A DNA stretch of 7,093 nucleotides from Bacteroidales bacterium UBA2632 (GTDB lineage Bacteria; Bacteroidota; Bacteroidia; Bacteroidales; Dysgonomonadaceae). Positions 1 to 7,062 of this stretch are shown here, one piece after another (positions within the stretch are counted from its first letter, which is position 1; each line of letters begins with the position of its first letter). The position numbers were made by a program, and so were the translations under genes. Under the pieces are notes generated by a model. That model searched no databases and was not told the DNA's origin. It saw nothing but the letters and a program-made list of their open reading frames with translations. Where the stretch lies: contig DENY01000183.1 in NCBI GenBank assembly GCA_002359825.1, forward strand, positions 2,432 to 9,524. The letters run 5' to 3'.

Positions 1-159
1 ATCATTTATAGAAATGCTTTTGTGGGGTGAGATAGGAAGATGATAACCGCTTCCTACTTCGACAGAAAATTGTTGTAGAAATGATGGTGTGTTTTCTTGT
101 GCTGCAATGCTAACACTGAACAAGCTGAGAATAATAATATAAATGTAGCGGGGCTTCAT
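1..159 (-). CDS. Secreted, probably outer-membrane protein, N-terminal fragment
   Basis: This gene starts at an ATG at 159-157 and runs off the left edge, leaving 53 codons with no stop. Residues 1-20 form a signal peptide: MKPR, then a hydrophobic core (IYIIILSLFSVSI), then AAQ, with cleavage likely just before Q21. After the signal, the segment FSVEVGSGYHLPIS (31-44) alternates polar and apolar residues and resembles the first strand of Bacteroidota outer-membrane beta-barrel proteins. That family guess is inference from a short stretch. The purine-rich run AGAAAGGG lies just upstream of the ATG and may act as a ribosome binding site, though it is very close to the start; an in-frame GTG one codon earlier is an alternative start. 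The gene follows trkH on the same strand with a 104-base gap that contains inverted repeats, so it may have its own promoter. The rest of the protein is not visible and its function is unknown. Confidence 0.75.
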   Translation of the reverse strand, partial: MKPRYIYIIILSLFSVSIAAQENTPSFLQQFSVEVGSGYHLPISPHKSISIND

Positions 160-183
160 CACCCTTTCTTTTAATGTTTACAA

Positions 184-227
184 ATTATCTGATAATGTAT
201 TGCAACAATAAAAAGATTTATATTGTT
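184..227. repeat. Two inverted repeats in the trkH downstream gap
   Basis: The 104-base gap 160-263 holds two perfect inverted repeats. The first, ATTATC-t-GATAAT (184-196), is a 6-1-6 palindrome. The second pairs AACAATA (204-210) with TATTGTT (221-227) around a 10-base loop. Both lie 25-70 bases upstream of the start of the gene at the left edge. The shape of the first suits a dimeric regulator binding site or a small hairpin in the leader; the second could be a weak AT-rich hairpin. On the minus strand ATAATTTG (188-181), which overlaps the palindrome, faintly resembles a Bacteroidota -7 box but has no good -33 partner. Function is inferred only from symmetry and position, and short AT-rich palindromes can arise by chance. 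Confidence 0.4.
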
Positions 228-263
228 CTTGATTAGGGCTTAAAACTGCTGATTGTTAACAGT

Positions 264-1703
264 TTATTTTTTACCGAATACAAGAAATAGAGCAAATATA
301 TTCATAATCTCAAGTCTTCCGAGCAGCATTTCGAAAGAAAGAATATACTTGGCAGCTGTGGGAAGAGCAGAATAGTTGCCGAGTGAACCAATTTCGCTAA
401 ATCCGGGACCGACATTGGCAATGGAGGCAATGGAGGCCGAGAAAGCTGTAAGGCCATCTATATCCATAAAGGTGAGTATAACGGTTACGATGAAAAATGT
501 GAGTATGTATATAACTAAGAAGTTGAGTGTTTGTAGCTCTACTCCTTTATCCACAACTTCATCGTCCATCTTGGATGCAAAAACACCTTGTGGGTGTTGT
601 ATCAAACGCAATTGTTTTTTCATTATTTGAAAGAAGAGATAAATTCTATCGAATTTGAAACCTCCCGCCGTTGATCCTACCATCGATCCTTGGATGGTGA
701 AATAGATAAGAACAATAATGGCGAAGACTGGCCACACAGATGTATCGACAGTGGCAAACCCAGTGGTAGAAACCAATGATGTTACCTGAAAAAGACTGTG
801 GCGAAGCGCATCTACAACATTGTATATATTTTCATCATGCAGTTTGTAAGCAACTGCCAATATGCCAATGATAATAAGTATAAAGTAACTTCTCACAGAT
901 TTTGAATGAAAAAGGTTGGGTTTTTTACCAATGATAGTAACATAGAGCATTCCAAAATGCAAACTACTCAGCACCATAAACACTACGATGGTGAGCTCCA
1001 TCCAAAAGTTGTTGTAGAATGCCATGCTTGTGTTTTTGGTGGAAAAGCCTCCGGTAGCAATGGTAGACATTGAATGGCAAATGGCATCGAAAAACGTCAT
1101 GCCTAACCACCAAAGAATGAGTGTTTCGAGTAGTGTAAGGCTCATATATACTATACCAATGATTCGTGCTATTTGTCGTGCTTTGGTCTTGAAATTCATG
1201 CGAGACAAATTAGACACTTCTGTTTTGTAGAGACTGGATCGCAAGCCTCTTGCTTGTGGCAATATGAGCAAAACAAAGAGAATGACTCCCATTCCGCCAA
1301 TCCAATGTGTGGATGAGCGCCAAAACAAGATTCCTTTTGGTAAAGTTTCTATCTCATTCAGAATGGTGGAGCCTGTGGTGGTGTAACCCGATACGCTTTC
1401 GAAAAATGCATTTACAAAAGTAAATTCTCCGCCCCACATCACGTAGGGCAACATCCCCACAATGCAAGTGATGAACCATCCAAAAACACTTATCACCAAT
1501 CCTTCGCTAAAGCGAATTTCATCAATCTTTTCAGTAAATATCAGCGGGAAGAGTCCCAGAATGGTACAAACCAAACCACTATAAAACAGTAGAACAAGGG
1601 ATGTTTCATTAAAGAAAAAGGAAATTAGGGCAGATATGTATAGAAAAACTGCATTGAAGAGTAGTACGTAGCCTACGTATTTTATGATAGCTTCTTTTCT
1701 CAC
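264..1703 (-). CDS. trkH: TrkH-type potassium uptake channel subunit
   Basis: Integral membrane subunit of the Trk/Ktr K+ uptake family. It normally forms the ion path and is gated by a cytoplasmic RCK protein (TrkA). The 479-residue length is normal for the family. Four pore-loop filter segments are visible in order: GYTTTGS (106-112), TIATGG (214-219), STTGF (312-316) and SIANVGPG (427-434), each keeping a filter glycine. The family motif WRSSTHWIGGMG is at 128-139, the GSTAGGFK loop of the third repeat at 343-350, and the closing LGRLEI at 461-466. Hydrophobic helices fill the rest. The start is GTG (1703-1701); the next methionine is residue 84, inside the membrane domain, so the GTG is needed. 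It directly abuts the TAA of the upstream sensor gene in the same frame, with no Shine-Dalgarno sequence, so translation probably depends on coupling to that gene. No trkA is present in the window. Confidence 0.93.
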   Translation of the reverse strand: MRKEAIIKYVGYVLLFNAVFLYISALISFFFNETSLVLLFYSGLVCTILGLFPLIFTEKIDEIRFSEGLVISVFGWFITCIVGMLPYVMWGGEFTFVNAFFESVSGYTTTGSTILNEIETLPKGILFWRSSTHWIGGMGVILFVLLILPQARGLRSSLYKTEVSNLSRMNFKTKARQIARIIGIVYMSLTLLETLILWWLGMTFFDAICHSMSTIATGGFSTKNTSMAFYNNFWMELTIVVFMVLSSLHFGMLYVTIIGKKPNLFHSKSVRSYFILIIIGILAVAYKLHDENIYNVVDALRHSLFQVTSLVSTTGFATVDTSVWPVFAIIVLIYFTIQGSMVGSTAGGFKFDRIYLFFQIMKKQLRLIQHPQGVFASKMDDEVVDKGVELQTLNFLVIYILTFFIVTVILTFMDIDGLTAFSASIASIANVGPGFSEIGSLGNYSALPTAAKYILSFEMLLGRLEIMNIFALFLVFGKK

Positions 1704-2468
1704 TTATTTTGATTTGTGAAATGACAAAATTCGTCTTATTAAACTGTTTATTTCCATCTGAAGTGTTTTCAATTCGTCATCCGATTTTATATCAACATTC
1801 AGATTGGCTAAAGGTGGTTTATAGTTTTGTGTTGCAGCAATTAATTTGTGCAGTGGCGTAACAAAATAGCGCGAGATGAAAAAGTTGAGCAACAGTGCAA
1901 ACACAATAGCTAAAATAATGGAGACAATGCCTGGCATCATTGTTTGATACAACCTATTATGCATCTCTCTCGATTTAGAATACATGCTGGCTTGATTAAG
2001 CTCCATTAGGTGATTTACCTCTGTTTTGGTCTTTATAAATTGATTGTGCAAACCTTTATACACCAAATCTTCGGTATTGATTTTGTTAGAAACCACAGAA
2101 TCTAACATCAAGAAATAGGTCTTGTATTCGCGCTCTATATTTTTAATCACTTTATCTTCTCCTGGTTCTGTAGCATTCCTTTTTAATCCAATCAGTGATT
2201 TGGCGATGGTGGAGTCAGCTGCGTGTATGACGGCCATTCCTTCCTCTACACTTCCTAAATAGAGCATCAGTATGCCACTATCCTCACGTTCTAAAGCATA
2301 AATTATTTTTAAAGCATGTTCAATAGATTGGTAGTTGTTGTCTATAACATCGCTAAAAGAGTTATTCATCTTGCGCAACTCCCATATCGACATCAACCCA
2401 GCTATTAGTAACATAAGCACCAATAGCATGAAGCTCGAGAATATTTTAACCTTCAGTTTTTTTATCAT
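1704..2468 (-). CDS. KinB-like sensor with HAMP domain, no output domain
   Basis: A 254-residue membrane protein. Numbered from the ATG at 2468-2466, a membrane helix spans about 9-29, a long helical periplasmic region about 30-176, a second membrane helix about 179-200, and a HAMP domain about 199-248 (proline after the helix in VTPLHKLI, then the SDDELKTL helix). The segment NNYQSIEHALKIIYALERED (44-63) resembles the sensor region of KinB-type histidine kinases and four-helix-bundle chemoreceptors. The protein stops right after HAMP: no HisKA, ATPase, GGDEF or MCP signalling domain follows. A TTG three codons upstream (2477) would give 257 residues; I prefer the ATG. Its TAA touches the GTG of trkH in the same frame, so the two are surely co-transcribed. 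A terminator lies upstream, so the pair needs its own promoter within about 2469-2544; only a weak -7-like TACTTTTA (2500-2493) is visible. A role in controlling TrkH is inference from context. Confidence 0.8.
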   Translation of the reverse strand: MIKKLKVKIFSSFMLLVLMLLIAGLMSIWELRKMNNSFSDVIDNNYQSIEHALKIIYALEREDSGILMLYLGSVEEGMAVIHAADSTIAKSLIGLKRNATEPGEDKVIKNIEREYKTYFLMLDSVVSNKINTEDLVYKGLHNQFIKTKTEVNHLMELNQASMYSKSREMHNRLYQTMMPGIVSIILAIVFALLLNFFISRYFVTPLHKLIAATQNYKPPLANLNVDIKSDDELKTLQMEINSLIRRILSFHKSK

Positions 2469-2544
2469 CTCAATCAATGTTCTTGTAGGATGTAAAAGTA
2501 GCTATTTTTTACCTTATATGGTGACTTCTGCTATACTTTTAATG

Positions 2545-2580
2545 AAAAAAAAGGACACCTATTTAAAGATGTCCTTTTTA
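2545..2580 (-). terminator. Rho-independent terminator of the TPR lipoprotein gene
   Basis: A perfect 10-bp stem pairs AAAAAGGACA (2548-2557) with TGTCCTTTTT (2570-2579) around a 12-base loop. On the minus strand the stem is followed by a run of eight T (2552-2545, partly inside the stem), the classic terminator form. It begins 28 bases past the stop of the lipoprotein gene and separates that gene from the sensor-trkH pair. The A/T runs on both sides mean it could also work weakly in the other direction, but no plus-strand gene points into it. Confidence 0.85.
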
Positions 2581-2607
2581 AAATAATATGTTTTAATTTT
2601 TGAACCC

Positions 2608-4308
2608 TTAGTTCATCAACGATTGAAACTCTGAATTACTTCTATATTTAGAAAATTCCAAATCTGTAGCGGCTTGCATTTTCATAGCGCTGTCGCGTTG
2701 AATGGCTGTGCGCAAGTTTGATGTAACCTCGTTAAAGTTATTGGTTCGTGCTGCAATAATTGCCATCAAATAGGCAGTAGTTGCATCAGGGTTCTCAATA
2801 GCTTTCAATGTTTCAGATGCTTTGTTGTAATTGTTGGTAAGTAGTTGAGCCAATGCAGCGTTGTTTGTTTTAACGTTGTCAAAAGCACTTTCTGCTTGAG
2901 CATACTGACCATTTTTCAAATACAAAAGACCCATAGCTTGTTCCAAGTTTTTCGCACCGGAAGCAGTTCCTAATAGTTCCTCAGCTTTGTCTGTTTCGTT
3001 TTTGCTAAGAGCAAGTAGGGCTAAGTTTACGTTAGCTTCGGGAGCTTGTGATTTCACTTGCAATGAGCGGTTGAAAGCTTGCATAGCTTTGTCATATTCT
3101 CCTGCGCGATAAAAGCTTGTTCCAATGTTGTTCCAAGCACGGTAGTCTTGTGGAAAGTTAGCAGTGATGTATTGATAAATTTTCTCTTTCTCTGCTGGGT
3201 TATCTGTTAATGTTGCTGCATACATTAGTTCTTCAACATTCAATTCTTTTGGAGAACTTCTCCAGAAAGACATAATTTCATCGTCCGATTTACCAATAAT
3301 CTCAATGTTTGCAGTCAATCTTGAGCGACGCAGTTGAGGTAAAATAGTTTCGGCTAAATCTTGGAAAACAAATGAGATGTTTTTGATTTCTTTCTCACGA
3401 ACTTCAGGATCTTCGTACATAGACAATACGCGAAGTACTAAATCTTTGTCTTGAAGGTTAGATGCTTCCACCAATTGACGGAAACCTTCCCAGTCTTGTG
3501 CAGTGTAACGAGCGTTGATATCCGTATTTACTGCTTGCTTTTTCATTTCTGAATCTAAGTAAGTAGAAGTTCTCTTCTCACGTTCGGCAGCCAATTTTTC
3601 GTTCAAGGTGAGTCCACCATCAGGAGATGCATAAGCTGAAACTTCGATGTCAACATTTTGCTTAGGATCTGTATAAGCTTCTTTTACACGTCTTTTCCAA
3701 GCAGCCAATTCACTCTTGTTCAATTCGCTTGATCTTAGATCAGCTTGTTGGATCAAGAAAAGAATATTAGCATCTTGTTTTTGTTGAATGATGCGTTGGA
3801 AAGCATCTTGAGCATCCGATGGTTCAGTGCTTAATGCGCTTGCCAATGCTGAAGTAGCAACCACTCCGTCTGCAATTTTAATTTCAGGCAGTTTCACTTG
3901 TTTGCCTTTTATTTTTGCATTGAAACGAAGGAATAACTTTGATTCGCGCATTGCTGGCTCATATTCGAACTTGAAATTCATGGCAACGTTGCCACCTCTG
4001 TTCTTATTGATTACAATACCATTTCCTGCAACTTTGTCACCTTGATAAGTGTAAGGAATTCCGTATGCTTCTTGTCCAGCATATTTTAATACGGGAGTAA
4101 CCACAATAGTAGCGTGTGAGTTAAACCATTTTTCAGGGAATACACCGTTTACAGTAGCTGGAATTTCATTTCCAACTGTTTCAAGTGGTGATGGAGTAAC
4201 GTTGAAATGCGACGGCGTTAAGGGTTTTAAAGAGCTGCTGCACGATGAGCCTAATATGCCGATAAAAGCAAGCATCAAAAGGGATAAGTAAATGTTTTTA
4301 GTCTTCAT
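2608..4308 (-). CDS. Lipoprotein with split OmpA-like domain and TPR repeats
   Basis: A 566-residue envelope protein of unknown specific role. Residues 1-22 are a lipoprotein signal ending LGSS before Cys23; glycine at -3 makes the lipobox imperfect. The residues after Cys (SSSLK) lack the acidic surface-export signal known in Bacteroidota, which favours a periplasm-facing anchor. Residues 30-145 are beta-rich and I do not recognise them. Residues 180-250 look like the first half of an OmpA C-terminal domain (ILFLIQQADLR, then IEVSAYASPDG, then the N-x-x-L and Arg243 helix). About 80 mostly helical residues follow before a possible closing strand, RLTANIEIIG (330-339). From about 388 to 540 come TPR-type helix pairs, the clearest being YRAWNNIGTSFYRAGEYDKA (389-408); others lie near 423-450, 455-480 and 510-540. 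It has its own promoter and terminator, so it is likely monocistronic. A scaffold linking envelope parts is a plausible inference. Confidence 0.82.
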   Translation of the reverse strand: MKTKNIYLSLLMLAFIGILGSSCSSSLKPLTPSHFNVTPSPLETVGNEIPATVNGVFPEKWFNSHATIVVTPVLKYAGQEAYGIPYTYQGDKVAGNGIVINKNRGGNVAMNFKFEYEPAMRESKLFLRFNAKIKGKQVKLPEIKIADGVVATSALASALSTEPSDAQDAFQRIIQQKQDANILFLIQQADLRSSELNKSELAAWKRRVKEAYTDPKQNVDIEVSAYASPDGGLTLNEKLAAEREKRTSTYLDSEMKKQAVNTDINARYTAQDWEGFRQLVEASNLQDKDLVLRVLSMYEDPEVREKEIKNISFVFQDLAETILPQLRRSRLTANIEIIGKSDDEIMSFWRSSPKELNVEELMYAATLTDNPAEKEKIYQYITANFPQDYRAWNNIGTSFYRAGEYDKAMQAFNRSLQVKSQAPEANVNLALLALSKNETDKAEELLGTASGAKNLEQAMGLLYLKNGQYAQAESAFDNVKTNNAALAQLLTNNYNKASETLKAIENPDATTAYLMAIIAARTNNFNEVTSNLRTAIQRDSAMKMQAATDLEFSKYRSNSEFQSLMN

Positions 4309-4354
4309 TGGGAAATAAATATATTATTAATTATTGTCTGAGTTGATGTGTATA

Positions 4355-4386
4355 CAAAAATAGAACATTTTTGTCATTATCTAAAA
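4355..4386 (-). promoter_or_regulatory. Bacteroidota-type promoter of the lipoprotein gene
   Basis: On the minus strand TATTTTTG (4362-4355) matches the Bacteroidota -7 consensus TAnnTTTG exactly. Twenty bases upstream is TTTT (4386-4383), a three-of-four match to the TTTG -33 element at the usual spacing. Transcription would begin near 4348, giving a leader of roughly 40 bases before the ATG at 4308. The leader is AT-rich and has no Shine-Dalgarno sequence. The promoter sits in the 109-base gap after pdxB, where no clear terminator is visible, so some read-through from pdxB is possible. Confidence 0.6.
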
Positions 4387-4417
4387 TAAGATAGCTACAA
4401 AGTAAAGGTTTTTAGTT

Positions 4418-5530
4418 TTATTCAAGATTGAAGCCCAACTCTTTTGCTAAAGTTCTTATTTCGTTGTTTAAGTTCTTTACTTTGTATGCTTTATATTCTC
4501 TTCTTAACGGGTAATGTGAACGAAAGTAGTAAAACTTTTCGGGATGTTCTTTCAATAAATCGGAATCTCTCAATGGGTCGTAGCTGTAAAGTACTGCTTG
4601 CCTCAATTGCTCATCATCATTGCAATCTGTTAAATGGATAATACTATTCTGTGGCTCTACAATGGGAAGTAAAGCAATCGGGTCTTTGCCTAATTGGAAG
4701 AAGTTGTTGATGTTTTGTAAACTCATCCGTGTCGCATTCCATTTACCATCGGCTGAATAGCCAGCGATGTGGGGGGTGGCAATATCCACCAATTGTAATA
4801 GCTCAATATCAATATTGGGTTCGTTTTCCCAAGTATCTATAATAGCTCCCGACACATTTTCATTTTTCAACGCATGCTTCAAAGCCTGATTATCCACCAC
4901 TGCACCTCTTGAGCTATTAATGATGATAGGCTTTTTAGTTAAGTTGCTGAAAAATGTGGTATCTGCAAGATGATAAGTTGCGTGTAAACCTCTTCTGATA
5001 AGTGGTGTGTGAAAGGTGATAATATCTGCCTCTTTTTGTAGGGTAACAAGATCTACAAAGTAGTCAGCGTTTTCCGACTCTTGTCGAGGAGGGTCGTTGA
5101 GCAATACTTTCATGCCCAATAGGGCGCAAGCACGAGCAATCTCTTTACCCACATTGCCCACACCCACTATGCCTATTGTTTTGTCTTTCAATTGAAAGTT
5201 GTGTTTCTGCGCCATTCGCATCAATGATGCAGTCACATATTGCTCCACCGAGCGAGCATTGCATCCGGGCGCTGTGCGCCAAGCAATGTTGTTGTTGTCG
5301 CAATAGTTGGTGTCGATATGATCGTAGCCAATAGTTGCAGAGCAAATGAGTTTTACGTTGGAACCGTCCAATATTTTCTCATCAAAATGAGTTACGGTTC
5401 TTACAATGAGCACATCGTTTTCTTTAACCGCTTCTTTTGTAAACTTATTGCCGGGCAAGTATTTTACTTCGCCAAATTCCTCTGCCACTCCTTTTAGATA
5501 GGGGATATGTGCATCCGCTAATATTTTCAT
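4418..5530 (-). CDS. pdxB: 4-phosphoerythronate dehydrogenase
   Basis: Cytoplasmic NAD-dependent dehydrogenase that oxidises 4-phosphoerythronate to 2-oxo-3-hydroxy-4-phosphobutanoate, the second step of the DXP-dependent pyridoxal phosphate pathway; SerC would act next. From the ATG at 5530-5528 it is 370 residues, close to the 378 of the E. coli enzyme. The NAD-binding GVGNVG is at 123-128. The catalytic triad of the D-2-hydroxyacid dehydrogenase family appears as Arg208 (SSRGA), Glu237 (ENEP) and His254 (PHIAGY), at the same numbers I recall for E. coli PdxB. The C-terminal part from about 285, with YDPLRDSD (317-324) and the FRSHYPLRREY segment (336-346), fits the PdxB-specific dimerisation domain, which separates it from SerA. 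The frame stays open back to a TTG at 5593 that overlaps the upstream gene, but those 21 extra residues have no counterpart in the family, so I reject that start. It lies 52 bases after the glutamate synthase-like gene and is probably co-transcribed with it. Confidence 0.93.
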   Translation of the reverse strand: MKILADAHIPYLKGVAEEFGEVKYLPGNKFTKEAVKENDVLIVRTVTHFDEKILDGSNVKLICSATIGYDHIDTNYCDNNNIAWRTAPGCNARSVEQYVTASLMRMAQKHNFQLKDKTIGIVGVGNVGKEIARACALLGMKVLLNDPPRQESENADYFVDLVTLQKEADIITFHTPLIRRGLHATYHLADTTFFSNLTKKPIIINSSRGAVVDNQALKHALKNENVSGAIIDTWENEPNIDIELLQLVDIATPHIAGYSADGKWNATRMSLQNINNFFQLGKDPIALLPIVEPQNSIIHLTDCNDDEQLRQAVLYSYDPLRDSDLLKEHPEKFYYFRSHYPLRREYKAYKVKNLNNEIRTLAKELGFNLE

Positions 5531-5582
5531 AAATGATGGATTAATGCTTTTTTTCTTTCGAAATTGTTCTGTTTGGAGTAGC

Positions 5583-7055
5583 TTAGTTGGCAAGCAACGC
5601 TTCGCTCATGCCTTTAGCAGCTTTTCTTCCGTCGCCCATAGCTAAAATAACTGTTGCACCGCCGCGAACTATATCACCTCCAGCATATATATCATGACAT
5701 GCTGATTGCATGGTGTCGCTATTCACCACAATGGTCCCCCAATCTGTAATTTCTAAACCTCCAAAGGTGGATGGGATAAGCGGATTGGGTGATACACCCA
5801 CACTCACAATAACTTGATCGACATCTATCCACACTGTGGAACCCTTCACAGGCAAGGGGCGACGACGACCGGATGCATCGGGTTCGCCTAACTCCATGCG
5901 TTGCAAAAGCATGCGACTAACGCGAAATCTCTCATCACCTTCATATTTCAATGGATTGTGAAGGGTGTAAAATTCAATTCCTTCTTCTTTGGCATGGTGT
6001 ACCTCTTCCAAACGTGCAGGCATCTCTTCTTCAGAACGTCGGTAAACTATCATTGCTTTTTCAGCTCCCAATCTTTTAGCTGTTCTCACAGCATCCATAG
6101 CTGTGTTTCCGCCACCAATCACAGCAACTTTTTTACCCATGAAAACAGGAGTATCGCTTTCGGGATTGGCCGCATCCATGAGGTTGATGCGTGTCAAATA
6201 TTCGTTGCATGACATCACGCCATTCAGGTTCTCTCCAGGAATATGCATGAAGTGAGGCAATCCTGCGCCACTTGCCACAAATATTCCTTTAAATCCCATT
6301 TCTATCAAATCTTCTTGAGAAATAGTTTTCCCAATGATACAATTGGTTCTAAATTGAACACCCATTTGTGCTAATACATCAATTTCTGTATCCACAATAT
6401 GGTTGGGAAGTCTAAATTCGGGAATACCATAGCGCAATACACCTCCCAATTCGTGTAGGGCTTCAAATACGGTGACATCAAATCCTTTTTTCACCATATC
6501 GCCTGCAAAAGATAGTCCTGCAGGACCTGAACCAATCACGGCTACTTTTATATCATTAGCAGGTTCTATGTCAGGAATGGCTATGTTGCCACTTTCTCTT
6601 TCGAAATCGGCCGCAAATCTTTCTAAGTGACCAATGGCAACGGCTGGTTTGTTTAATTTCTGTACGTAGAAACATTGACTTTCGCATTGGCGTTCTTGTG
6701 GACATACACGCCCACACACCGCTGGTAGTGCACTGGTATCTTTCAATACTTTTGCTGCTTCTAGAAAATCTCCTCGTTCAATGTTCTTGATAAATTCAGG
6801 AATGTTTATCTCTACAGGACAGCCAGTGATACATGTAGGGTTGGCGCAATCTATACAACGTTGGGCTTCAGCCATTGCCTGATCGGCAGTTAACCCCAAA
6901 TTGACCTCTTCGTAGTTTTGGCATCTCACTACAGGATCAATCGAATTCATCACTACACGGGTTAGTTGTGTGCGATCTTTGTTTTTTATAGTTTTTCTCA
7001 GTTCTTCTCGCCAAGGGGCGGAACGTTGAGCTTTTAAATATTCTTGTGATGGCAT
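5583..7055 (-). CDS. gltD: NADPH-dependent glutamate synthase small subunit / NfnB-like flavoprotein
   Basis: A 490-residue soluble Fe-S flavoprotein that moves electrons between NADPH, FAD and Fe-S clusters. Two four-cysteine groups near the N-terminus would bind [4Fe-4S] clusters: C67, C70, C75, C79 and C114, C118, C124, C128. The FAD-binding GSGPAG is at 175-180, the NADPH-binding GGGNTA at 314-319, then YRRSEEEMPA (338-347), and the FAD-closing GGDIVRGGATVILAMGDG at 459-476. It is full length from the ATG at 7055-7053. The family includes GltD, the partner of the large GltB subunit in glutamate formation from glutamine and 2-oxoglutarate. It also includes NfnB, the large subunit of the bifurcating NADH-dependent ferredoxin:NADP oxidoreductase, which sits beside an NfnA flavoprotein. 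No gltB or nfnA is visible, because the window ends 38 bases upstream. The family is clear; the GltD versus NfnB choice is open. No Shine-Dalgarno sequence is seen; pdxB follows after 52 bases. Confidence 0.88.
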   Translation of the reverse strand: MPSQEYLKAQRSAPWREELRKTIKNKDRTQLTRVVMNSIDPVVRCQNYEEVNLGLTADQAMAEAQRCIDCANPTCITGCPVEINIPEFIKNIERGDFLEAAKVLKDTSALPAVCGRVCPQERQCESQCFYVQKLNKPAVAIGHLERFAADFERESGNIAIPDIEPANDIKVAVIGSGPAGLSFAGDMVKKGFDVTVFEALHELGGVLRYGIPEFRLPNHIVDTEIDVLAQMGVQFRTNCIIGKTISQEDLIEMGFKGIFVASGAGLPHFMHIPGENLNGVMSCNEYLTRINLMDAANPESDTPVFMGKKVAVIGGGNTAMDAVRTAKRLGAEKAMIVYRRSEEEMPARLEEVHHAKEEGIEFYTLHNPLKYEGDERFRVSRMLLQRMELGEPDASGRRRPLPVKGSTVWIDVDQVIVSVGVSPNPLIPSTFGGLEITDWGTIVVNSDTMQSACHDIYAGGDIVRGGATVILAMGDGRKAAKGMSEALLAN

Positions 7056-7062
7056 AAAATAT

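Noticed and set aside
243..265. Possible trkH terminator: AAACTG / CAGTTT hairpin overlapping the trkH stop codon
   Set aside because: The stem is only 6 bp, GC-poor, with an 11-base loop, and is followed on the minus strand by only a short T run before AAG. Too weak to call.
376..1230. Plus-strand open frames antisense to trkH
   Set aside because: They overlap conserved pore and membrane segments of trkH on the other strand and lack recognisable domains.
2493..2524. Candidate promoter for the sensor-trkH pair: TACTTTTA at 2500-2493 on the minus strand
   Set aside because: It matches five of six fixed positions of TAnnTTTG, but there is no TTG-like -33 element at a spacing of 19-21 bases. 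A promoter must exist in this gap, but I cannot place it.
5145..5497. Open frames in other registers and on the opposite strand inside pdxB
   Set aside because: They lie within the strongly supported pdxB frame, show no protein-like motifs and have Cys/His-rich or low-complexity content typical of shadow frames.
5556..5563. 8-bp palindrome TTTCGAAA between gltD and pdxB
   Set aside because: Too short to be meaningful without a conserved neighbour or flanking promoter elements.
5901..6212. 103-residue plus-strand open frame inside gltD
   Set aside because: It is antisense to the conserved NADPH-binding region of gltD; its length is explained by the codon bias of the real gene and there is no family resemblance.
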